Positions 57,350 to 64,000 of a stretch of DNA of 64,000 nt are shown one piece after another; position 1 is the stretch's first letter, and every line of letters starts with the position of its first letter. Position numbers and translations under genes: made by a program. The notes under the pieces are model-generated. The model worked only from the letters and a program-made list of their open reading frames with translations, searched no databases and had not been told where the DNA came from. Origin of the DNA: Neobacillus sp. Marseille-Q6967. GTDB lineage: Bacteria > Bacillota > Bacilli > Bacillales > Cytobacillaceae. The DNA is taken from positions 62,001 through 126,000 of the forward strand of contig NZ_CAMGZB010000002.1 in the NCBI RefSeq assembly GCF_946151075.1, written 5' to 3'.

Positions 57350-60300
57350 ATGTCTTTTACTCACCTTCATGTCTATAGCGCATATAGTTTGTTATCAAGC
57401 ACGGCCAGTGTTCCAGAATTGGTTGAAAACGCCAAGAAAAAAGGTTATACCAAGCTTGCATTAACGGACAGAAATGTAATGTACGGGGCTATTGAGTTTT
57501 ATAAGCAATGCATGCAAAACAATATTAAACCTATTATTGGGCTAACAGTAGATGTAGAAAGCGAAAAGGAAACAGGTCATTCGTACCCGCTTGTCTTACT
57601 GGCTGAGAACAATAAGGGATTTAAAAATCTATTAAAAATATCCAGTGCAGTACAGACAAAAGCGAAAAATGGAATTCCTTTTAAGTGGCTGAAGCATTAT
57701 GCCGAGGGTCTGATTGCGATTACACCTGGCTTAAAAGGCGAGATTGAACAGCAGATTCTAAATGATGAACAAGAGCAAGCCATTGAATTAATAAAAAAGT
57801 TTCAAACGATATTTGGTAAACAAAATATGTATCTAGCTGTACAAAATCATTCACTAGACCAAGAGGCTATACTTACAGAAAGGTTTCAGGACTTATCCCG
57901 TGAATACACTATTCCATTAGTAGCAACGAACTCCGTCTATTACTTGGAAAAAGAAGATACGTTTGCGCATGAATGTTTATTAGCAATTAAGAATGGCGAT
58001 AAACTTCAGGATGAGCATCGGGAGCGCCTTGAGAACGACCAATATTATTTAAAAAATATCCAAGAGATGGTTCATGCTTTTTCCGATATTCCGGAAGCGT
58101 TGGAAAACAGCGTACATATTGCAGAGAGGTGTAATGTAAATATTGATTTGAATAAAACCTACCTGCCAGTATTTCCGACAGAGAACGGACAGCACCCGGA
58201 TGAATACCTTGAAATGCTTTGTAAACGGGGGTTACAGGAGCGCTTTGCCTCACCGGGAGGAGAATATTTTGAGCGTTTGTCCTATGAATTATCTGTTATT
58301 AAACGGATGAAATTTAGTAATTACTTTTTAATTGTTTGGGATTTTATGAGATATGCCCGAGAAAATGGAATCCTGACCGGACCAGGGCGGGGGTCAGCGG
58401 CCGGTTCTCTTGTAGCTTATGTGCTGTATATAACAGACGTCGATCCTATCTCTCATGACTTATTATTTGAACGGTTTCTAAATCCAGAACGTATTAGCAT
58501 GCCAGATATTGATATTGATTTTCCTGACCACCGCCGTGATGAAGTTATTGAATATGTGGCGAAGAAGTACGGTGAGTTACATGTGGCTCAAATCGTCACC
58601 TTTGGGACACTCGCTGCCAAGGCGGCTATCAGGGATGTAGGCCGAGCCTTCGGTCTCAATACAAAAGAGCTGGAGCAGTTGTCCAGACTGATACCCGCCC
58701 GTTTAGGTATAAGCTTAAGAGATGCTTATAAAGAATCACAGCCATTAAGAAGATTTATTGATGAAAGTCCGCTAAATCAACGACTGTACAAAACGGCATT
58801 AAAACTCGAAGGACTTCCCCGGCATACCTCCACACATGCTGCAGGTGTTGTGATAAGTGAAAAACAATTGGTGGAGTTAATCCCGATTCAACAGGGACAT
58901 AACAATGTGTATTTAACCCAATATTCAATGGAACACCTCGAAGAGATTGGCCTATTAAAAATGGACTTCCTTGGGTTAAGAAATTTATCATTGATTGAGA
59001 CGATTTTAGTTTCGATCACACGGAAGACCGGCAGGAAAATCGATATCCGAACCATCCCGTTAGATGATGAAAAAACCTATGAATTGCTGGCGCGTGGCGA
59101 GACAACGGGTATTTTTCAGCTTGAATCAGAGGGAATGCGAAAGGTTTTAATGCGATTAAAACCATCCAGATTTGAAGACATTGTTGCTGTGAATGCCCTA
59201 TATCGTCCAGGTCCAATGGAGAATATCCCGCTTTACATCGATCGGAAGCATGGCCGTCAGCCCGTAGAATATCCGCATCCAGATTTAAAGCCAATCCTTG
59301 AAAACACATATGGAGTTTTAATTTATCAAGAACAAATAATGCAAATCGCCTCAAAAATGGCAGGTTTTTCTCTCGGAGAAGCGGACTTGCTAAGAAGAGC
59401 GGTAGGTAAAAAGCAGAAGGAAGTACTGGACCGGGAGCGTAATCACTTTGTACAGGGCGCTTTGAAAATGGGGTATGATCAATCCCTCGCCAATGATATT
59501 TATGATTTAATCGTACGCTTTGCAAACTATGGATTTAACCGAAGCCATGCTGTAGCCTACAGTTTGATTGCATACCAGCTGGCATACCTAAAAGCAAATT
59601 ATCCACTTTTTTTTATGGCCGGGCTGCTGACGTCTGCTGTTGGAAATGAAACTAAAATAGCCCAGTATATAATGGAAGCAAAACAGAAGGATATTCTTGT
59701 TTTACCTCCTTCTATTAATAACAGTGGCTTTGCTTTTCAGGTTGAAAAAGAAGGGATCCGCTATAGCTTGGCAGCGATCAAAAGTGTTGGGGCCATAGCT
59801 TTAAGGGAAATCTTTCAGGCTAGAAAAGTGAAGAGGTTTGAGGATTTGTTTGACTTTTGCACAAGAGTATCCTCTAAAGCGGTTAATCGTAAAACTCTTG
59901 AAGGACTTATCCATTCTGGAAGTTTCGATGAATTTGGAGAGGACCGAGCTGTCCTTTTGGCCAGTTTAGACGTGGCACTTGAACATGCTCAATTATTTAA
60001 AGTGGACGATGACCAACAGTTTGCACTTTTTACAGAGGAAATGCAATTGAAACCGAAGTATGTTGAAGTTGATCCTATTAGGATGGAAGAAAAACTAGCT
60101 TTTGAAAAAGATGTACTTGGTTTTTATCTTTCGGACCATCCGGTTTCTGTTTATCAAGACAAACTAGTACAAGGTGGTGCACACCCGTTATTTGAATTAA
60201 CGGCAGGAAACAAACGGGTAGCTGCAGGAGTTTATATCACCTCGATGAAAAAAATTCGTACTAAAAAAGGAGAATCAATGGCCTTTTTAAGTGTGACTGA

Positions 60301-60709
60301 TGCAAGCGGAGAAATGGAAGCTGTTGCATTCCCGATAGTCTTTAAAAAGTATTCGCACCTGCTGGAACATGGGAAATTTGCTGTCTTGGAAGGTAGAATC
60401 GAAGAACGGGAAGGTAATTTGCAGTTTATTATCCAAGATGTCTTTGAAATAGAATTATATATAAACGAAAAAAAGAAACAACCTGTTCTTTATTTACGGA
60501 TTATTAAAGAAAAGCAAGATGAACAGAACCTAAAACAGTTAAAAGAAATGCTAAAAAGAAATAATGGCAAAACCAATGTTATTTTACATTATGAAACAAG
60601 CCGAAAAACCATTCGCTTAGGTAACGAGTTTAACGTTCATCCAAGTCATACACTGTTGAAACAATTAAAAAGTTTTCTTGGTATCGACAACGTTGTTTTA
60701 AAAGAATAA
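57350..60709 (+). CDS. dnaE: DNA polymerase III alpha subunit DnaE
   Basis: 1119 residues from ATG 57350 behind AAAGGGGGGACGATC. The second replicative polymerase of low-GC Gram-positives, extending primers before PolC takes over. N-terminal PHP domain (HLHVYSAYSLL, degraded metal site as usual), GPGRGSAAGSLVAY, catalytic acids in PDIDIDF near 385-391, and a C-terminal OB fold (VAAGVYITSMKKIRT). Confidence 0.97.
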   Translation: MSFTHLHVYSAYSLLSSTASVPELVENAKKKGYTKLALTDRNVMYGAIEFYKQCMQNNIKPIIGLTVDVESEKETGHSYPLVLLAENNKGFKNLLKISSAVQTKAKNGIPFKWLKHYAEGLIAITPGLKGEIEQQILNDEQEQAIELIKKFQTIFGKQNMYLAVQNHSLDQEAILTERFQDLSREYTIPLVATNSVYYLEKEDTFAHECLLAIKNGDKLQDEHRERLENDQYYLKNIQEMVHAFSDIPEALENSVHIAERCNVNIDLNKTYLPVFPTENGQHPDEYLEMLCKRGLQERFASPGGEYFERLSYELSVIKRMKFSNYFLIVWDFMRYARENGILTGPGRGSAAGSLVAYVLYITDVDPISHDLLFERFLNPERISMPDIDIDFPDHRRDEVIEYVAKKYGELHVAQIVTFGTLAAKAAIRDVGRAFGLNTKELEQLSRLIPARLGISLRDAYKESQPLRRFIDESPLNQRLYKTALKLEGLPRHTSTHAAGVVISEKQLVELIPIQQGHNNVYLTQYSMEHLEEIGLLKMDFLGLRNLSLIETILVSITRKTGRKIDIRTIPLDDEKTYELLARGETTGIFQLESEGMRKVLMRLKPSRFEDIVAVNALYRPGPMENIPLYIDRKHGRQPVEYPHPDLKPILENTYGVLIYQEQIMQIASKMAGFSLGEADLLRRAVGKKQKEVLDRERNHFVQGALKMGYDQSLANDIYDLIVRFANYGFNRSHAVAYSLIAYQLAYLKANYPLFFMAGLLTSAVGNETKIAQYIMEAKQKDILVLPPSINNSGFAFQVEKEGIRYSLAAIKSVGAIALREIFQARKVKRFEDLFDFCTRVSSKAVNRKTLEGLIHSGSFDEFGEDRAVLLASLDVALEHAQLFKVDDDQQFALFTEEMQLKPKYVEVDPIRMEEKLAFEKDVLGFYLSDHPVSVYQDKLVQGGAHPLFELTAGNKRVAAGVYITSMKKIRTKKGESMAFLSVTDASGEMEAVAFPIVFKKYSHLLEHGKFAVLEGRIEEREGNLQFIIQDVFEIELYINEKKKQPVLYLRIIKEKQDEQNLKQLKEMLKRNNGKTNVILHYETSRKTIRLGNEFNVHPSHTLLKQLKSFLGIDNVVLKE

Positions 60710-60712
60710 TTC

Positions 60713-60740
60713 TTTACAACTTTTAAAGATATGTTATATT
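60713..60740 (+). promoter_or_regulatory. Promoter of the malic enzyme-gntR operon
   Basis: TTTACA, 16-bp spacer, TATATT; the palindromic operator begins 15 bases downstream. Confidence 0.6.
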
Positions 60741-60754
60741 GGTAGAGAGATGGG

Positions 60755-60772
60755 GTGGTCTGGTCTGACCAC
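60755..60772. promoter_or_regulatory. Candidate FadR-type operator, malic enzyme promoter
   Basis: GTGGTC TGGTC T GACCAC contains TGGTCTGACCA (60761-60771), a perfect palindrome about the central T. It lies between the -10 and the start codon, where a bound dimer would block transcription. The same core occurs before accD (62783-62797). Confidence 0.7.
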
Positions 60773-60837
60773 TGCAAATTCAACATAAAGAATAAAAGAA
60801 TTGTGGCTTTTTTGTACTAATATAAGGGGTGAATATC

Positions 60838-62076
60838 TTGACTTTACGGGAAGAAGCATTACATATGCATCGTATTAACAAAGGAAAGCTGGAATCTAAA
60901 TCAAAAGTGGCAGTAAGAAATGCGAAAGATTTAAGTTTGGCCTATTCTCCAGGTGTGGCTGAACCATGTAAAGATATTTATGAGAAACCTGAAACTGTCT
61001 ATGAGTATACTATGAAGGGAAATATGGTAGCGGTTGTTACGGATGGTACTGCTGTGTTAGGATTAGGAAATATTGGTCCTGAAGCGGCACTTCCCGTTAT
61101 GGAGGGAAAAGCAGTTTTATTCAAAAGCTTTGCTGGTGTTGATGCATTTCCAATCTGCCTGAACACTACAGATGTAGATAAAATAGTTGAAACCGTAAAG
61201 TTACTCGAACCAACATTTGGCGGGGTAAATCTAGAGGATATCGCTGCTCCAAACTGTTTTGTTATTGAAGAAAGACTCAAAAAAGAAACCAATATCCCTA
61301 TTTTCCATGATGATCAGCATGGTACCGCAATTGTTACGGTTGCCGGCCTTGTAAATGCCTTGAAATTAATTGGCAAAAAGATGACGGAAATTAAAGTTGT
61401 TGCCAACGGAGCTGGAGCTGCAGGCATTGCGATTATTAAATTATTATACAGCTATGGTGTAAGAGATATCATTATGTGTGATACAAAAGGGGCGATTTAT
61501 GAAGGGCGCCCTCAAGGTATGAACAATGTAAAAGCAGAAGTTGCAAAGTTCACCAACCGGGAAAACTTAACAGGAAGTCTTGAAGAAGTTATAAAAGGTG
61601 CAGATGTGTTTATTGGAGTATCCGTTGCAGGTGCGTTAACAAAGGAAATGGTTGCTTCGATGAACGAAGACGCTGTTATTTTTGCTATGGCGAATCCTGT
61701 TCCTGAAATTATGCCAGAGGATGCAAAAGAAGCGGGTGCAAAAGTAGTGGGAACAGGCAGATCTGATTTCCCAAATCAGGTGAATAATGTACTAGCTTTC
61801 CCTGGAATTTTCCGTGGAGCGCTTGACGTGCGCGCAACCCATATTAATGAAAAAATGAAGGTTGCTGCAGTAGAGGCCATTGCAAATTTAATTAGTTCAG
61901 AAGAATTAAACGAGGACTATGTTATTCCAGCACCGTTTGACCCTCGTGTTGCCCCAGAAGTGGCTGCAGCGGTTGCAAAAGCCGCAATGGAAACAGGAGT
62001 TGCCCGGATAAAAGTAGATCCAGAAGATGTAAAAGAAAAAACTATGAGGCTCGCTATTATCGGTAAAAGTGAGTGA
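60838..62076 (+). CDS. ytsJ: NAD(P)-dependent malic enzyme (YtsJ type)
   Basis: 412 residues from TTG 60838 (MTLREEALHMH), behind AAGGGGTGA. Converts malate to pyruvate and CO2. Motifs SLAYSPGVAEPC, FHDDQHGTAIV and the Rossmann GAGAAGIA. YtsJ of B. subtilis is the NADP-preferring major malic enzyme; cofactor here is by homology. The NADPH it makes could feed fatty acid synthesis started by accDA nearby. Confidence 0.95.
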   Translation: MTLREEALHMHRINKGKLESKSKVAVRNAKDLSLAYSPGVAEPCKDIYEKPETVYEYTMKGNMVAVVTDGTAVLGLGNIGPEAALPVMEGKAVLFKSFAGVDAFPICLNTTDVDKIVETVKLLEPTFGGVNLEDIAAPNCFVIEERLKKETNIPIFHDDQHGTAIVTVAGLVNALKLIGKKMTEIKVVANGAGAAGIAIIKLLYSYGVRDIIMCDTKGAIYEGRPQGMNNVKAEVAKFTNRENLTGSLEEVIKGADVFIGVSVAGALTKEMVASMNEDAVIFAMANPVPEIMPEDAKEAGAKVVGTGRSDFPNQVNNVLAFPGIFRGALDVRATHINEKMKVAAVEAIANLISSEELNEDYVIPAPFDPRVAPEVAAAVAKAAMETGVARIKVDPEDVKEKTMRLAIIGKSE

Positions 62077-62083
62077 GATATAA

Positions 62084-62707
62084 GTGACGACTACAAAAGT
62101 CTATTTAGAAATTGTTAAAAAGCTGAGAGAAATGATATCTGCAGATGGACTAAAATCTGGTGATAAAATTCCTTCAGAACGGGAATTATCGGAGCGCCTG
62201 AATGTCGGGCGCTCTTCCGTTCGTGAGGCATTAAGAGCACTTGAATTATTGGGATTAATTGAGACAAGGCGTGGAGAAGGTACATATATTAGGGACTTTC
62301 GCGGCAATCAGCTTGTGCAAATTTTGGGGACTTTTATTCTTCAGGATGAAAAAGCCAAAAGTGATGTTGTCGAAACAAAGAATTTAATTGAAATGGATTG
62401 TCTTCGTTTAGCGATCCATCGCATTAATAAGACTAATGTATTAGAATTAAAAAAGCTTGTTGATTCTAATCAATTAGACGATGACCATTTTTTTTATTCT
62501 ATTATTGAAATGGCAGACAATCATCTATTCAAAAGAATTTGGATGATTCTAAAGGATTATTATTATTCCTTGAATATCCAAAAACCAGAATATAGCAAAG
62601 AAAACTTTTTATTATTGCTAGACGCCTTGAATGCGAGGAATGAGGAAAAGACACTATTGGCCTATCGACAGTTAAGAAATTTGTCTATTTCTACCGACAA
62701 ATACTAA
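62084..62707 (+). CDS. GntR-family regulator, FadR/FCD type
   Basis: 207 residues: GntR winged HTH (about 5-72, KIPSERELSERLNVGRSSVREALRALELLGL) and a short FCD-like helical domain. FCD regulators usually have a DxxFH metal motif; here it reads DDHFFYSIIEMADNHLF, so ligand binding may differ. GTG 62084 starts 7 bases after the malic enzyme gene. Matching palindromes before ytsJ and accD make it the likely repressor of both. Confidence 0.88.
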   Translation: MTTTKVYLEIVKKLREMISADGLKSGDKIPSERELSERLNVGRSSVREALRALELLGLIETRRGEGTYIRDFRGNQLVQILGTFILQDEKAKSDVVETKNLIEMDCLRLAIHRINKTNVLELKKLVDSNQLDDDHFFYSIIEMADNHLFKRIWMILKDYYYSLNIQKPEYSKENFLLLLDALNARNEEKTLLAYRQLRNLSISTDKY

Positions 62708-62750
62708 CAGATTTTGAGGGATTTATACTTTATCATTAAGAGACAAGCAT

Positions 62751-62777
62751 CGCCCAATGGATATGGGCATTTTTAGT
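62751..62777 (+). terminator. Terminator after the GntR gene
   Basis: GCCCA and TGGGC around ATGGATA, followed by ATTTTTA; short stem, so only moderately sure. Confidence 0.55.
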
Positions 62778-62782
62778 TAGTT

Positions 62783-62797
62783 GGTGGTCTGACCACC
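62783..62797. promoter_or_regulatory. Candidate FadR-type operator upstream of accD
   Basis: GGTGGTC-T-GACCACC is a perfect 15-base palindrome sharing the TGGTCTGACCA core with the site before ytsJ. A second palindrome, TTCGG-A-CCGAA (62800-62810), lies next to it. Confidence 0.7.
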
Positions 62798-62912
62798 TTT
62801 TCGGACCGAAGAGGTTTGAAGTGCCTGTATTATAGGCAAAACTCAATATATAGTAAACGAAAAAATCTGTACCAAAACCTTGATTTTTTCATTGAGGGAG
62901 GTTTAGGCAATC

Positions 62913-63788
62913 TTGCTTAAAGAACTTTTTACAAAAAATAATCAAAAAAAGAAAAAATATGCGACCATTCCGACTGAGGCTGCAAAGAGTGATGTACCAG
63001 AAGGTATTATGACCAAATGTCCGGGTTGTAAAACAATCATGTATACAAAAGAACTGAATAAAAACTTGAAGGTTTGTTTACATTGCGGCTACCACTTTCC
63101 GATGAATGCGAAAGAGCGGATTGGCAGTTTTATCGATGAAGGCAGCTTCGAGGAGTTTAATGAAAACATGGTTTCGGAAAACCCGCTGAACTTCCCTGAC
63201 TATTTAGATAAGCTTGAAAAGGATCGTCAAAAAACAAAGATAAATGAAGCGGTTGTTACTGGCAGCGGAACGGTTAATGGGAAAAGAATCGTCACAGCGA
63301 TTATGGATTCTACTTTCCGAATGGGAAGTATGGGATCTGTTGTAGGGGAAAAGATTACCCGTGCGATTGAAAAGGCTGACGAGATGGCAGTTCCTTTTAT
63401 CATCTTTACTGCATCAGGCGGAGCAAGGATGCAGGAGGGAGTTCTAAGCTTAATGCAAATGGCGAAAACGAGTGTTGCACTGAAGCGTTTTAGTGAAAAT
63501 GGCGGATTAATCATTTCCATCATGACACATCCGACGACTGGCGGCGTATCGGCTAGTTTTGCCAGCTTAGGTGATTTTAACTTTGCAGAGCCGGGAGCCC
63601 TAATTGGTTTTGCCGGCCGGAGGGTCATTGAACAATCTATCCGCGAAGAATTACCGGAAGATTTCCAAACAGCTGAATTTCTTTTAAAACATGGTCAGCT
63701 TGATGCTATTATCTCTCGAACCGAATTAGTTGAAAAAATCACAAACATTCTTGAAATTCATCAACCAGGAGGTGAGCTGGAATGGTAG
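62913..63788 (+). CDS. accD: Acetyl-CoA carboxylase carboxyltransferase beta subunit
   Basis: 291 residues from TTG 62913 behind GAGGGAGGTTTAGG. N-terminal zinc ribbon (Cys36, Cys39, Cys55, Cys58 in CPGC...CLHC), then the crotonase-like core with SGGARMQEG and [12 protein letters not shown]. Moves the carboxyl group from biotin to acetyl-CoA in the first step of fatty acid synthesis. Overlaps accA by 7 bases. Confidence 0.96.
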   Translation: MLKELFTKNNQKKKKYATIPTEAAKSDVPEGIMTKCPGCKTIMYTKELNKNLKVCLHCGYHFPMNAKERIGSFIDEGSFEEFNENMVSENPLNFPDYLDKLEKDRQKTKINEAVVTGSGTVNGKRIVTAIMDSTFRMGSMGSVVGEKITRAIEKADEMAVPFIIFTASGGARMQEGVLSLMQMAKTSVALKRFSENGGLIISIMTHPTTGGVSASFASLGDFNFAEPGALIGFAGRRVIEQSIREELPEDFQTAEFLLKHGQLDAIISRTELVEKITNILEIHQPGGELEW

Positions 63789-64000
63789 GGGAACTAGAAT
63801 TTGAACGTCCGATAATTCAATTAAGAAATAAAATTGCAGAACTGAAGGAATTTACAAATACGACGGATGTTGACTTATCCTCAGAAATAGAGAAATTAGA
63901 AATGCGTCTGGAAAAGCTGGAGAAAGATATATATGAAAATATTAAGCCATGGGACCGAGTGCAGATTGCCCGTCACCCTAATCGTCCAACTACACTTGAT
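63782..64000 (+). CDS. accA: Acetyl-CoA carboxylase carboxyltransferase alpha subunit, 5' part
   Basis: Begins at ATG 63782 inside the end of accD, behind CAGGAGGTGAGCTGG, and stays open to the window edge (73 residues). The start [18 protein letters not shown] followed by a coiled coil and [15 protein letters not shown] is the normal AccA N-terminus. The rest is outside the window. Confidence 0.93.
   Translation, partial: MVGELEFERPIIQLRNKIAELKEFTNTTDVDLSSEIEKLEMRLEKLEKDIYENIKPWDRVQIARHPNRPTTLD

Noticed and set aside
59016..59525. 169-codon - strand ORF inside dnaE
   Set aside because: Antisense shadow of a strongly conserved polymerase region.

Overview
The window is a chromosomal stretch from an endospore-forming Bacillaceae species close to Bacillus or Neobacillus. 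It is AT-rich, uses strong AGGAGG-type ribosome binding sites and frequent TTG/GTG starts, and most genes match the B. subtilis amyX-ytmP ... ytrI-dnaE-ytsJ-accDA region in identity, order and often exact length. Sporulation genes (sspA, ytfJ, ytrHI, refZ) confirm a spore former. No prophage, IS, CRISPR array, tRNA or rRNA was seen. The genus is not resolved.

Layout: 1-10.4 kb holds a partial type I pullulanase, ytmP, ytzH, trmB, ytnP, ytzB, an M42 aminopeptidase, a DUF84 NTPase, a lipoprotein gene with a CTG start, ytpP-ytpQ and sftA. 10.6-17.2 kb holds murC, ampS, the ytxGHJ stress operon (with sigma-H- and sigma-B-like promoters), aroA and ccpA. 17.2-22.2 kb is the acetate module: acsA divergent from acuABC, separated from ccpA by an array of 52-bp hairpin repeats. 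22.2-27.8 kb has a class A PBP with a fibronectin domain, T-box-controlled tyrS and rpsD with a long leader. 28.2-36.3 kb has a decayed ytrP, methionine gamma-lyase with a terminal frameshift, ytsP, refZ, ezrA, the nifZ-thiI tRNA thiolation pair and sspA. 36.5-47.7 kb has ytcI, rarD, nadK2, sppA-yteJ, ytfI-ytfJ, tpx, ytxK, ackA, an EcsC-family gene and moaB. 47.7-57 kb has small and stress genes, ald, a candidate structured RNA, a Xaa-Pro peptidase, ytkL, ytoI, ytpI, nrnA and ytrHI. 57.3-64 kb has dnaE, the malic enzyme gene, a FadR-type GntR regulator, accD and the start of accA.

Functional themes: carbon overflow and acetate handling (ackA, acsA and its acetylation switch acuA/acuC, ccpA, malic enzyme, accDA), cell wall and division (murC, PBP, ezrA, sftA, refZ), redox repair (tpx, brxC-like ytxJ, ytpP, fRMsr ytsP), and sporulation.

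The points most worth a second look are: (i) the 52-bp hairpin array between ccpA and acsA, whose stem is the same as the neighbouring terminator stem; (ii) matching TGGTCTGACCA palindromes upstream of the malic enzyme-gntR operon and of accDA, suggesting a FadR-like circuit joining malate decarboxylation to fatty acid synthesis; (iii) a structured RNA candidate between ald and the Xaa-Pro peptidase gene; (iv) the CTG-start lipoprotein; (v) two broken genes; and (vi) two families of dispersed GC-rich repeats, one copy lying inside the tyrS leader.
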